Of a stretch of DNA of 64,000 nt, positions 55,697 through 64,000 are shown in pieces; position 1 is the first letter of the stretch, and each line of letters opens with the position of its first letter. The stretch lies in NCBI RefSeq assembly GCF_026127265.1, contig NZ_WWFG01000002.1, forward strand, positions 2,914,001-2,978,000, read 5' to 3'. The position numbers were made by a program, and so were the translations under genes. The DNA is from Nostoc sp. KVJ3 (GTDB taxonomy: Bacteria; Cyanobacteriota; Cyanobacteriia; Cyanobacteriales; Nostocaceae). The notes beneath the pieces are model-generated. The model did not search any database. It was not told the origin of the DNA and saw nothing but the letters and a program-made list of their open reading frames with translations.

Positions 55697-56890
55697 TTAT
55701 AGTGCCGCTTTGAGTAAAGCGATCGCAGTAACCCACAACATAATACTAATAGGCCCTCCAATTAGAACACCAGCGATCGCCCAGCCTCTTTGATGGGCTT
55801 TGAATTGCTCAATACTGCGCCACCGTCTACTTTTCCAAGCCCATTCATTGCCTTTAGCACCAAGTGCGATCGACATTAACCCCGAAATTTGGGGTACAAA
55901 ACAGAATATTCCACACCACACTTGATTCGGCCACATCCACAACCAAGGCATCAGAAATGCGCCCCAGTTCCAACCGAGAATTTCTTCTGGGACTGTTTCA
56001 TTCTGATTATTTATCCCGCATCCAGAATTATTGATTATTTCTCTTTGCGGTAAAAGCTGATTTCTGTTTGCAGATTTGATAGCCAGACCAGATTTGAGAG
56101 CATTTAGTGCTTGGCGGGCATCAGTAAATCGTTGTTCGGGAGCAGGTTCTACCAACTTTTGTAGCCAACTGACAAAACTAGGACTGAGATTAACTCGGTC
56201 TGTAAATTGCAGTCGCAAATCCTGCTGGGGTAAATCACAGGGGGAAATCCCAGTGAGCAAATGAATCAGAGTTGCACCCAATGCATAGAGGTCTGAAGCT
56301 GGAACTGCTCGACCGCCAAATTGTTCCATTGGGGCATAACCATAAGTACCTACAACGGTGAAAGTAACGCCCTCTCTCGCCGCTTTATCCTGAACTGCGC
56401 CAAAATCAACCAAATAAATCCGATTATCTTCGCCCCAGATTAAATTACTCGGTTTAATATCTCTATGTAATACTCCTGGATTTAACTCATGTAGATACAT
56501 GAGAATATTTAAAATCTCACCAGCGATTTTTCTCGCTCGCTTTTCACTAAACCTTTTGCCAACAGCAAGTTTATCCTTGAGCGACTCACCAGGGATATAT
56601 TCTTGGATTAAGCCAAACCACAGTGTGCGATCGTCGATACAAAAATAATCTATATATCGAGGAATGCGGGGATGAGTGATTGTTTTAAGAATTTGTGCTT
56701 CTCTCTCAAAAAGTTTCAAGTCATCCCACTGCACAGTACCGCCAAAGGCTAAAAGTTTGACCACAACGGTCGAATTTTCGCCATCAGAAGCTTGTAAATC
56801 CTTCGCTAACCAAGTTTGGCGAATTCCATTGTTACCGAGTTGGCGTTGAATTTGATAACGGTCTTGTAATATTTGTTCTGCTTGCAGCAT
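55697..56890 (-). CDS. Ser/Thr protein kinase with C-terminal membrane domain
   Basis: The 397-residue Hanks-type kinase has VVVKLLA with the ATP-binding Lys (about 46), HRDIKPSN (catalytic loop about 150), DFGAVQ (about 167) and APMEQF in the activation segment. The glycine loop reads LGNNGIRQTW, lacking the usual GxGxxG pattern. After about residue 280 comes a linker and two to three hydrophobic segments (about 310-395) resembling a small TM2-like domain. It is probably membrane-bound with a cytoplasmic kinase. Confidence 0.88.
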   Translation of the reverse strand: MLQAEQILQDRYQIQRQLGNNGIRQTWLAKDLQASDGENSTVVVKLLAFGGTVQWDDLKLFEREAQILKTITHPRIPRYIDYFCIDDRTLWFGLIQEYIPGESLKDKLAVGKRFSEKRARKIAGEILNILMYLHELNPGVLHRDIKPSNLIWGEDNRIYLVDFGAVQDKAAREGVTFTVVGTYGYAPMEQFGGRAVPASDLYALGATLIHLLTGISPCDLPQQDLRLQFTDRVNLSPSFVSWLQKLVEPAPEQRFTDARQALNALKSGLAIKSANRNQLLPQREIINNSGCGINNQNETVPEEILGWNWGAFLMPWLWMWPNQVWCGIFCFVPQISGLMSIALGAKGNEWAWKSRRWRSIEQFKAHQRGWAIAGVLIGGPISIMLWVTAIALLKAAL

Positions 56891-57003
56891 CTTACACCTG
56901 CTGGCAATTTACGTTGATGTGATTCCCTTATATTCAAGGATAGTCATTATCTAGATAAACTGTGGGAGCCTGATAAGTCTATTGAAAAAAGAGTACCTAA
57001 TCG

Positions 57004-57222
57004 GTGAGAAAATTTAAAACACTTGATGAAGTTGAAAAAGATTACTTCCGCAAACACCCAGAAGAAATCGACGATTATTTGACCGAGATATTTCAGGAAT
57101 ATGCAGAAGACAACGATTCCGGCGCTTTGTTGGCATCCTTGCGCGTTGTCGCCCGTATACAGAGAATTAGTGAGATAGCCGAGCGCCGAGCAAACAGGCA
57201 ATTTGAGACCGTTACTCATTAA
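57004..57222 (+). CDS. truncated HigA-like antidote protein
   Basis: The 72 residues from GTG 57004 match the N-terminal part of the putative addiction-module antidote family (IDDYLTEIFQEYAEDNDSGALLASLRVVARIQRISEIAER, then ANRQ). Full members run to about 95-100 residues with a helix-turn-helix extending to a LYRxLS tail; here the C terminus ends FETVTH. No HigB-like toxin flanks it. It is perhaps a decayed orphan antitoxin. Confidence 0.55.
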   Translation: MRKFKTLDEVEKDYFRKHPEEIDDYLTEIFQEYAEDNDSGALLASLRVVARIQRISEIAERRANRQFETVTH

Positions 57223-57245
57223 AGTTAGCCCAATTCTAGATCGTT

Positions 57246-58307
57246 CTACAGATAATTTTTGCGATAGTAAGCTTGATATTCCTCAGACAGCAGAGGTTCC
57301 CACCAATCACGATGATTGAGATACCATTCAACTGTTAAACGTGAACCCTCAGCAATTGTTACTGAAGGTGTCCAACCAAGCTGAGTTTTTATCTTGTTCG
57401 CATTAATTGCATATCTCCTATCGTGTCCCTGTCTATCCTTTACAAAAGTAATTAATTCCTTTGCTGGACGGATTGGTAAATCAGGTGCTAATTCATCCAT
57501 CATCTGACACAAAAGTTGCACCAGGTTGAGATTTTCTACCTCATTGTTACCACCAATATTGTACATTTCCCCTGGTTGACCATGATTGATTACCACATCC
57601 AAAGCACGACAATGATCGCCCACATAAAGCCAATCGCGCACATTTTTACCATCACCATAAACAGGTAATGGTTTTCCGGTCAAAGTGTTGATACATATTA
57701 GGGGAATTAGCTTTTCAGGAAACTGATAAGGGCCGTAATTATTAGAGCAATTTGTAATAATAGTTGGAAGTTTATAAGTATGATAATAAGCACGCACTAA
57801 ATGGTCACTACCAGCTTTTGAGGCTGAATAGGGACTATTAGGAGCATAGGGTGTAGTTTCAGAAAAAGCTGCATCATCTGCGCCCAAACTACCGTAGACT
57901 TCATCAGTAGAGACGTGCAGGAAACGATAATCAGATGGCTGTGCTTTTGCCTGCCAATATTGCCGAAAAGCTTCTAGTAGGGTGAAAGTTCCCACCACAT
58001 TAGTTTGCACAAAAGCGCCCGGCCCAAGAATCGAACGATCAACATGAGATTCAGCAGCAAAATGGGCGATGGTATCTATATTTTCTGTTGATAATAGCTC
58101 GTCTACGATGGTGCGATCGCAAATATCCCCCTGCACAAACCGAAAATTCTCTCTTCCCTCAACCATCGCCAAATTCAGACGATTCCCCGCGTAGGTAAGC
58201 GCATCCAACACCACCACCCGATCATCTGGATAAACCTGACACCAGTGATGGACAAAATTCGCCCCAATAAACCCCGCCCCCCCAGTAATCAATAACCGCC
58301 GACTCAT
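57246..58307 (-). CDS. rfbB: dTDP-glucose 4,6-dehydratase
   Basis: The 353-residue SDR-type enzyme has NAD-binding GGAGFIGANF (about 8-17), HFAAESHVDRS (about 82), the TDEVYGSL motif (about 132) with the active-site Thr-Asp-Glu, and YSASKAGSDH (about 158) with the catalytic Tyr/Lys. It converts dTDP-glucose to dTDP-4-keto-6-deoxyglucose, feeding dTDP-rhamnose for surface polysaccharide. The other rfb genes are not in the window. Confidence 0.93.
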   Translation of the reverse strand: MSRRLLITGGAGFIGANFVHHWCQVYPDDRVVVLDALTYAGNRLNLAMVEGRENFRFVQGDICDRTIVDELLSTENIDTIAHFAAESHVDRSILGPGAFVQTNVVGTFTLLEAFRQYWQAKAQPSDYRFLHVSTDEVYGSLGADDAAFSETTPYAPNSPYSASKAGSDHLVRAYYHTYKLPTIITNCSNNYGPYQFPEKLIPLICINTLTGKPLPVYGDGKNVRDWLYVGDHCRALDVVINHGQPGEMYNIGGNNEVENLNLVQLLCQMMDELAPDLPIRPAKELITFVKDRQGHDRRYAINANKIKTQLGWTPSVTIAEGSRLTVEWYLNHRDWWEPLLSEEYQAYYRKNYL

Positions 58308-58320
58308 TCAATTTCCTCTC

Positions 58321-58401
58321 TTCTCTCTGTGTCGCGCCAGTTGCTTCAAGTCGAGGAACCCGCCCAATGCACTGGCAACTCTATTGCCTCTGCGGTTCGT
58401 T
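58321..58401. repeat. dispersed GCCAGT/ACTGGC repeat, opposite orientation
   Basis: It is the reverse complement of the 52972-53049 copy with few changes, and fills the gap between the glycosyltransferase and rfbB genes. Confidence 0.8.
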
Positions 58402-58405
58402 TCTA

Positions 58406-59401
58406 TTACTTAAAATATTTCTTCCTCAGCTTTCCATATATCCTCTGAGCAATTAATTTCGCCACACGTACTCTTGTCAAACTCTTAATATTAGATGGTT
58501 GCTCGATCTTGTGATCAAAAAACTCATTTAACTCATCCAAAATTACTTGGAAACGATTAATAATATTTTCAGTCCGATATTCAGCAAAAAACTCTTCAGA
58601 TAAACTAAAAGCTACTGAAGAATCAATCACCTTCAGAATCCGTTGGACATCATACTCTTGAGAATATCCAGCAATTTTATAGCAATTAAATCCGGGATCT
58701 AAATAATCCGCAAGTCCACCGTTAACACTAGAAAATACTTGACAACCAGATGCAAGAGCTTCCATTGGTTGCAGACCAAATCCTTCACTAACACGCTGTT
58801 GTACCCAGTACTCAGCCGAATCATAGAGGTAAACCTTAGCTCGGTTAAAGAGTCCAGGTAAGTCTTCTATATAAGAGTCAACAACCAATACTTTACAACG
58901 TTTTTGCAACCCTGGAATCAATTCTTTAATTAAATACTCAGAAGATTTTCGAGCCTGAACTAAAACATCAATATCCCGTTCTAGACCTAAATTTTGAAAC
59001 TCATCAGAAATTTGATTGGGCAAATAATAAATCAGAGAATTGGGTGATTTTTCTCCCCAATATCCCATTGTATAGCGGCTAACAGTAACAATCGGAATAC
59101 TCGGAGGTAGTCTAAATGGATAACCTGCACTATGTGCATGGTAAACAACATTGTATTGTTTAAGTTTAGCCACAAGTTGAGCTATATCAAATCCCCAACT
59201 AATGACAAAAATTACATCATTTAAATTTTTCTCTTTGAGCAAATCATCAAGAAAAAGCTTATCTTTTTCTCGTTGACGGTAAGTTACAACGTCAGCACTA
59301 CAGAAATTCTGAGCCAGTTTAAGTGCTTTTAATTCAGCCCAAAGACCACCACAGGCAAATCTTCCATCTGTACCGGGAAGTAAGAAGTAAAGTTTTCTCA
59401 T
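58406..59401 (-). CDS. GT-B glycosyltransferase, group 1-like
   Basis: The 331 residues start at ATG 59401 (MRKLYFLLPGTDGRFACGG); the upstream in-frame extension is translated from repeats and should be discarded. The GT-B C-terminal motif SEGFGLQPMEALASGCQVFSS (about 238-258), with the Glu that binds the nucleotide-sugar, is clear. Substrates are unknown. The neighbouring dTDP-glucose dehydratase gene points to surface polysaccharide assembly. Confidence 0.8.
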   Translation of the reverse strand: MRKLYFLLPGTDGRFACGGLWAELKALKLAQNFCSADVVTYRQREKDKLFLDDLLKEKNLNDVIFVISWGFDIAQLVAKLKQYNVVYHAHSAGYPFRLPPSIPIVTVSRYTMGYWGEKSPNSLIYYLPNQISDEFQNLGLERDIDVLVQARKSSEYLIKELIPGLQKRCKVLVVDSYIEDLPGLFNRAKVYLYDSAEYWVQQRVSEGFGLQPMEALASGCQVFSSVNGGLADYLDPGFNCYKIAGYSQEYDVQRILKVIDSSVAFSLSEEFFAEYRTENIINRFQVILDELNEFFDHKIEQPSNIKSLTRVRVAKLIAQRIYGKLRKKYFK

Positions 59402-59423
59402 AATTTTATTATTAGGGAATTGG

Positions 59424-59561
59424 GCATTAGTTATTCTTTCTCCCCCTGCTTCCCCTGCCTCAGCATTGCCAACTCTCTTTGGATTTGAGAAAGCATTAGT
59501 TATTCTTTCTCCCCCTGCTTCCCCTGCCTCCCCTGCTCCCTGCTCCCTGCTCCCTGCTCCC
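59424..59561. repeat. repeat cluster: 38-base direct repeat and (TGCTCCC)x4
   Basis: A 38-base pyrimidine-rich segment occurs at 59424-59461 and again at 59493-59530 (offset 69). Four TGCTCCC units follow at 59534-59561. An open frame running through it towards the glycosyltransferase is not regarded as coding. Confidence 0.8.
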
Positions 59562-60263
59562 TCATTCTTCCCAGCCCACTTTAACAAAATGTGCGTCACG
59601 CCCCCAAACGTCGCGTGTACGGGTAATATTTTCAATTGCTAGGTTAAAAGGAATGGCTGTTGTTAGGTAACGCTGTGCTATAGAACCCAAGTCAGGTGCG
59701 AGTTCAGCTGCTGTCGTCGCTGCTAACCCCAAACCGATAAGTTGCTCGATTGGTCGAAATGGTAGTAACAAATGCACACCTACAGCTAGTCCAGCTGTTA
59801 AGATCATTGCTACTGATAAATTTGTGCCACAACGGGGATGTACAGCTAAATCCCATTCTCCATTGGTGAGGCGATGTCGAGCAAGTGTTACCGCACGCCG
59901 CAAATCACTAATATTTACCTCACCATAAAGGTAAAATCCATGCTCGGTAGACAAACCGCCTAATAGTTCGTTATCTAGTTGAACGTTATTAGTTTCTCCT
60001 TTCGCAGGATAGCCACTTTTTGATTCGCTAAGAACCCAAACAGTAGCGTGTTCTAAGGCGTGAACCTGCCGGATCATCAAAATTTCTTTCAACCCTGGAA
60101 TAAATGATAGCTGTCTGAGTAGGTCAGCATCTTGTGTGGGTTGTGGAAAGTCCAAGGAATGGTATTCTGGAGCCGGAACTTTCTCAGATAGAGGTATCGT
60201 AAAATCAAAGTTAAAAAATTCAAAGGGAGACGAGCCACTCTGAAAAGAAGCAGAAGTATTCAT
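59562..60263 (-). CDS. DUF6391-like protein
   Basis: The 233 residues from ATG 60263 (another in-frame start lies six codons upstream) contain the motif MIRQVHALEHATVWVLSESK (about 65) and HPRCGTNLSVAMILTAGLAVGVHLLL (about 145), with hydrophobic segments about 150-190. The pattern agrees with the DUF6391 family of cyanobacteria. The HALEHAT motif resembles metal-binding His/Glu. Function unknown. Confidence 0.6.
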   Translation of the reverse strand: MNTSASFQSGSSPFEFFNFDFTIPLSEKVPAPEYHSLDFPQPTQDADLLRQLSFIPGLKEILMIRQVHALEHATVWVLSESKSGYPAKGETNNVQLDNELLGGLSTEHGFYLYGEVNISDLRRAVTLARHRLTNGEWDLAVHPRCGTNLSVAMILTAGLAVGVHLLLPFRPIEQLIGLGLAATTAAELAPDLGSIAQRYLTTAIPFNLAIENITRTRDVWGRDAHFVKVGWEE

Positions 60264-60648
60264 TGAAACACTGCTCTCCAAGCTGATAGAGCAAGATAGA
60301 TTTCTCTCAAATGTAACGCTTGCACCACTGAATTGTTGCTAATTTTTGTGGATGATTGTTCAGTTTGGGCATTGGGCATTTTATAGATGGTTGTCCCCAG
60401 TCCTAAGTTTACAGTCCTGCATCTGTTCTGCTGAATTTGGAAAGGGATTCTGATATGAGTTATGGTTTCCGAGTCCGAGGGTCAGCTGGCTCCATTAACA
60501 TAAACTCCGGCTGAGTGAAGGACTCGGAACTTTTGGTAGAGTGTTCACACTGAAAACTTAGGCGTGAAGAGAGGAACAATTAGTAAACCTCAAAATTGGC
60601 TTTCCGCAATACCAGATCAGAGCAATTATATTGCTACTAATAAATTGT
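60264..60648. other. spacer with a 10-bp hairpin
   Basis: TTCCGAGTCC (60467-60476) pairs with GGACTCGGAA (60520-60529); about 43 bases lie between, with their own small stems. It may be a structured RNA or terminator between the two convergent ends. No gene is seen. Confidence 0.5.
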
Positions 60649-60912
60649 TTATTCGATCTGGTTAGGCAGAAGACAGCAATTGACATCATTCAAACAGACT
60701 TTTCCCCACTGTAAAGCCCAGCGGACAAGAGCTACTCGATTTTCTGTCTCGGTCTTGGTCAGAATATTACTGATATGGTTATCAACTGTACGTTTGCTAA
60801 TCTCCAGTTTTCCTGCAATTTCTTGGTTAGTTAAGCCAGCGGCCACTAGGTCGATAATTTGCAGTTCTCTGTCTGACAGACTAACAGGGGTCTCAGACTT
60901 GCCACCAGCCAT
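60649..60912 (-). CDS. pedR: small LuxR-type regulator, PedR-like
   Basis: The 87 residues consist almost entirely of a LuxR/NarL helix-turn-helix: LSDRELQIIDLVAAGLTNQE, IAGKLEISKRTVDNHISNIL. They continue with VALVRWALQWGKVCLNDVNCCLLP. Free-standing proteins of this length with a Cys-rich C-terminal part match PedR of Synechocystis, which senses photosynthetic electron flow through a thioredoxin-reducible Cys. Three Cys residues are seen at the end. Symbol is given on family likeness only. Confidence 0.6.
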   Translation of the reverse strand: MAGGKSETPVSLSDRELQIIDLVAAGLTNQEIAGKLEISKRTVDNHISNILTKTETENRVALVRWALQWGKVCLNDVNCCLLPNQIE

Positions 60913-61275
60913 AACTATTTCTATGCTCCTTTGGTATATGTACTTAATCGCTCTTTCTAATTCTAGAAGATTCTTTTGTTGGTAGGGGTTTCAAGTGTTA
61001 GCAGTAATACTATTGTCAATATTTTCTTTGGATTTCAGGTTGGCAATAATATAAATTACGACAATATACAAGTATTATACAACACTTATTTTAGGATAAA
61101 ACCTAGTATAAATGTTTAGATATTTTAGGCAATTATTAGAAGCAGATAGATGTTATGGAGTAGTAAAAATTGCTATTTAATTCTATGAAGGACTGGCGAC
61201 AGATTAGCAAAAATTGTAGTAGATTTTATACTGTAAATTCTTAATTCAAAATCGAAATCTAAAATCTAAAATGAA
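60913..61275. other. divergent spacer between pedR-like and PfkB genes
   Basis: It is AT-rich and probably contains both promoters. I saw no gene, strong repeat or conserved RNA. Confidence 0.5.
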
Positions 61276-62253
61276 ATGAGCAATTCCCGTGTTTTGTGCA
61301 TCGGCGAAATTTTGTTTGATTGTTTAGCCGATCAATTAGGGTTAAAGCTGGAAGAAGTTAAATCTTGGACTACCTACCCAGGAGGGGCACCAGCTAACGT
61401 AGCCTGTGCTTTAGTCAAGCTGGGGATGCCAGCAGGATTTATTGGAGCTGTTGGTGAAGATGAACCAGGAAATGAACTGGTCAAGCTATTACAAAATGTA
61501 GGTGTAGATACAACAGGCGTACAACGCCACCCCACAGCACCAACGCGGCAAGTTTATGTTACACGCGATCTGGCTGGCGATCGCACTTTTGCCGGATTTG
61601 GTCAGTATGACACCGCAGAATTTGCCGATACTCGCTTGCAAGCCAAACAATTGCCAGATGCGCTGTTTCAAGAGGCAGATTTTCTGATTTTGGGTACTTT
61701 GGAATTAGCGTATCCTGAAAGCGAACAGGCAATTTACCGCGCCCTAGAGTTAGCAGAACATTATGACCTGAAGATTATGCTAGATGTCAACTGGCGACCT
61801 GTATTTTGGGACGAGCCAAACATCGCGCATCAAAAAATTCCAGAATTATTTAAGCACGTCGATTTCCTCAAACTCTCCAAAGAAGAAGCTGAATGGTTAT
61901 TTGAAACCGCAGATCCCGGAGCCATCACTTATCGCTTGGCTTCGATTGAAGGGGTGCTGGTGACAGATGGGGAAAATGGTTGCACCTATTGTCTGGGTGA
62001 GAACGAAGGCAAATTACCTTCCTTTTCCATCCCTGTCGTTGATACAACTGGTGCAGGGGATAGCTTTTTAGCAGGATTTATCCACCAACTGAGTCATTAC
62101 GGTATCCACAGCTTGCGGGATGCCGAAACCGCAAAACGCATCGTCACTTATGCTAGTGCTGTTGGGGCACTGACTACCATTAAACCAGGTGCGATCGCTT
62201 CTCAACCAACAGTTGCCGAAGTTGAAGCTTTTCTAGCCTCACATCAACTCTAG
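61276..62253 (+). CDS. PfkB-family sugar kinase, fructokinase-like
   Basis: The 325-residue ribokinase-family enzyme shows IGEILFDCLAD at the N terminus, YPGGAPANVACALVKLG (about 35-52; sugar site) and the C-terminal anion-hole/catalytic motif DTTGAGDSFLAGF (about 256-268) with the catalytic Asp. Fructose to fructose-6-phosphate is the likely reaction because of the PGGAPANVA motif. Start ATG is clear. It stands alone on its strand. Confidence 0.88.
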   Translation: MSNSRVLCIGEILFDCLADQLGLKLEEVKSWTTYPGGAPANVACALVKLGMPAGFIGAVGEDEPGNELVKLLQNVGVDTTGVQRHPTAPTRQVYVTRDLAGDRTFAGFGQYDTAEFADTRLQAKQLPDALFQEADFLILGTLELAYPESEQAIYRALELAEHYDLKIMLDVNWRPVFWDEPNIAHQKIPELFKHVDFLKLSKEEAEWLFETADPGAITYRLASIEGVLVTDGENGCTYCLGENEGKLPSFSIPVVDTTGAGDSFLAGFIHQLSHYGIHSLRDAETAKRIVTYASAVGALTTIKPGAIASQPTVAEVEAFLASHQL

Positions 62254-62352
62254 AAACTCGCACAGCTAACGGGGATATCAGCCTTGAATAGCCGATATCC
62301 CTGGTTAGAAAATGAACGAATTCAGATAAATTTGCCTTTCTTGCTAAAATGA

Positions 62353-62754
62353 ATGAAAGATGTTGTTAATTTGAAGCCAACTATGCAGTCTATTCAGCCT
62401 TTAACTGATATTGAGAATTGGAAGGTTTCCGGTACAGAGCAGAAGATGCAATTTTCTGGTGTCCAGTTTCTGATGAATTTTTTGGGACAAAAGACTGCTG
62501 TGTTGATTGACTTAAAACAATATGGCGAACTCTGGGCTGCTATGGAAGAAGAAAATGATATACCTCTAACTGTACAGTTTTTGGTAGATGAGCAAGGGGA
62601 TAAAACTTCTGTGCTGCTTGATTTTGAGGAACATAGTGAAATTTGGGAAGATATTTATTACAACTTAATTTCTAGTTTTAGAGTTGATGAAGCGAAAATA
62701 CCACTTGCTGAAGTAAAAAAGTCACTCATTGAGCAAGGTAAGTTGAGTGCATGA
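62353..62754 (+). CDS. antitoxin-like protein with internal duplication
   Basis: The 133 residues contain two halves of related sequence: VQFLMNFLGQKTAVLIDLKQYGELW (about 37-61) and VQFLVDEQGDKTSVLLDFEEHSEIW (about 76-100). Each resembles the beta-strand and first helix of small Phd/RelB-like antitoxins. It overlaps a RelE-like toxin gene by eight bases, the typical antitoxin-toxin order. Two tandem antitoxin modules in one chain are unusual. Confidence 0.6.
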   Translation: MKDVVNLKPTMQSIQPLTDIENWKVSGTEQKMQFSGVQFLMNFLGQKTAVLIDLKQYGELWAAMEEENDIPLTVQFLVDEQGDKTSVLLDFEEHSEIWEDIYYNLISSFRVDEAKIPLAEVKKSLIEQGKLSA

Positions 62755-63006
62755 TTATCAAGTTGTCTTTTCCCGTTCTGCTCAAAAAGAACTTGAAGCC
62801 CTAACAATTGAGGCGATTAGTCGAATTACTTCCAAGATTGAGGATCTGACGCTTGAGCCGCGCCCAGACGGTTGTAAAAAGTTGAAGGGACAGTCGAATC
62901 GCTGGCAATCAGAGTCGGAGATTATCGCGTGATTTACAGTATTGAAGATGATAGCCGTGTGGTTGAAATAATTATGGTTTGTCATCGTAGTCAAGCATAT
63001 AGGTAA
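62747..63006 (+). pseudogene. RelE/ParE-like toxin, frameshifted
   Basis: GTG 62747 opens HDYQVVFSRSAQKELEALT (RelE-type start) and continues to KKLKGQSNRW before the frame is lost around 62900-62910. One missing base, just after TGG at about 62903, would join it to RVGDYRVIYSIEDDSRVVEI, the classic toxin C terminus, ending TAA 63004. The restored length is 86 residues. In the present sequence the frame ends at TGA 62932, so the toxin should be inactive. Confidence 0.8.
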
Positions 63007-63158
63007 ACTAACTTGATGCGATCGCCTTTGATGTTGGCGCGTAACCCTACAAGGATGTTGCAGAGAAGCCGTCGCTATCCAATAATCAAAATAGGCGATC
63101 ACACCATCACTACATTTTTTAACTTGACAGGCTAGTACTTGAGTTGGTCTTTACTTGG

Positions 63159-63818
63159 CTACCACAGAGTATTAACAGTTACAAACTCATAACCTTGTTG
63201 TAGCAATTGCGGAATCAGAATTTTAATTGTGGCAGCAACATCTTGTCCACCGCAAGCACCATCATGTAAAACAATTAGCGAACCATTTTTGACTTGTTGC
63301 ATAATTCGTTGTACCACGGTGGTTACACCTGGACACACCCAGTCTTCTGGTACAACACTCCACATAACTGGGCGGTAATTCCATTGAGAAAATAATTTTA
63401 AAGTAGCAGGTGTAAAGAAACCATTGGGGGGGCGGACATCTCGCACTTGTTCTGGTTGCAGGTTGCAAGCATTATAAATGACAGTTTGAGTTTTTTCTAA
63501 ACTATCTTTCAATTCATTTGGGGAAAGTAGAGGAAAAGAGCGGTGATCGTAGCCATGCAATCCGATCCAGTGGCCGCGATCGCAAACAGCTTTTGCAATG
63601 GCTGGTGAACGGTTGACGCAAACACCCAACCAAAAAAAACTCGCTGTAATATTGTAGCGATCTAATACTGCTAAAACTTCGGGTGTGTATTGAGGATGGG
63701 GCCCATCATCAAATGTAAGTGCGATCGCTTTAGTGTGGGGATTTCCACCCCAAAGGCAATTGGGAAAACTCGGCTGGAGAATGCGGTAGAAAATTGGGAA
63801 CAGGGGAGCTAGCTGCAT
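63159..63818 (-). CDS. polysaccharide deacetylase (NodB domain)
   Basis: The 219 residues hold the NodB catalytic set: IALTFDDGPHPQYTPEV (about 29, Asp-Asp metal/base), the metal-binding pair of His in GLHGYDHRSF (about 86), RPPNGFFTPATL (about 129) and VLHDGACGG near 190. It deacetylates N-acetyl sugars in peptidoglycan or exopolysaccharide. No signal peptide is clear, which leaves location open. Confidence 0.9.
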   Translation of the reverse strand: MQLAPLFPIFYRILQPSFPNCLWGGNPHTKAIALTFDDGPHPQYTPEVLAVLDRYNITASFFWLGVCVNRSPAIAKAVCDRGHWIGLHGYDHRSFPLLSPNELKDSLEKTQTVIYNACNLQPEQVRDVRPPNGFFTPATLKLFSQWNYRPVMWSVVPEDWVCPGVTTVVQRIMQQVKNGSLIVLHDGACGGQDVAATIKILIPQLLQQGYEFVTVNTLW

Positions 63819-64000
63819 TTTGCGTTCTTCTGCGCTGACAAATTTTTGTCGGTGTTATTTGTGAAACTGCGATGTCTGCGACGGGCTATTTGATATCGCT
63901 TCTGACAATGAACCATAAGTCCTTAAATGGTAATCTACATCTGGTAAGTCAGTCTTTGTAACAAAATCTGTAACAGCATTACTATTTGAGCTAGCACTCG

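Noticed and set aside
59402..59635. 78-codon N-terminal extension of the glycosyltransferase
   Set aside because: It translates heptanucleotide and direct repeats (GEAGGERITNA twice); the ATG at 59401 begins the real protein.

Overview
The window looks like chromosomal DNA of a filamentous, heterocyst-forming cyanobacterium of the Nostoc/Anabaena group. HIP1 octamers (GCGATCGC) are scattered throughout. hetZ and an unsplit patU, both heterocyst-differentiation genes, lie at the left end. Cyanobacterial genes follow (crtR, pxcA, a pedR-like regulator, DUF3119, DUF3086 and DUF3134 families). The intergenic DNA is rich in heptanucleotide repeats and small palindromic elements.

Layout. 0.9-4.5 kb: hetZ, patU and a Crp-type regulator. 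4.5-11.5 kb: repeat-rich spacers around an LpxB-like glycosyltransferase, an ABC exporter and a frameshifted M61 peptidase, then a structured repeat and the 3' relic of a tnpB element. 11.5-18 kb: pyruvate kinase, beta-carotene hydroxylase, DUF433 and Uma2 proteins, an OGFr-like protein, chorismate mutase and SppA. 19.3-22.8 kb: a co-directional group of an MlaE-type permease, DUF3119, DUF3086 and PlsY, suggesting an envelope lipid locus. 23.6-25.2 kb: a second copy of the structured repeat, a tiny ribbon-helix-helix gene missed by normal length cut-offs, and a tnpB broken by a 14-bp tandem duplication.

25.3-35.6 kb: a minus-strand run of nine genes that reads like a type IV secretion apparatus (VirB2-, VirB3-, VirB4-, VirB5-, VirB6-, two VirB8- and a VirB10-like protein plus an unknown membrane-anchored protein). 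No relaxase, coupling protein, VirB9 or VirB11 is present in the window. This is the best candidate here for a poorly described system. 36-44.6 kb: secreted or surface proteins (a repeat protein, a PstS-like binding protein and a 1296-residue FG-GAP/DUF4114 protein with a recent internal duplication).

45-64 kb: a decapitated RNA-binding-protein gene, DUF3134, MltA, PxcA, an AddB-like ATPase carrying palindromic repeats inside its frame, a TauE/DUF1634 pair, MsrA, a PD-(D/E)xK-like protein, a Ser/Thr kinase, dTDP-glucose dehydratase, a glycosyltransferase, a PedR-like regulator, a fructokinase-like kinase, a toxin-antitoxin pair with a frameshifted toxin, and a polysaccharide deacetylase.

Mobile DNA shapes much of the window. 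At least one MITE family shows inverted ends and 11-bp target duplications in both of its copies (6688-6852 and 54663-54817), and one copy has rewritten the C terminus of a gene. All family assignments come from reading the sequence; no database search was run.
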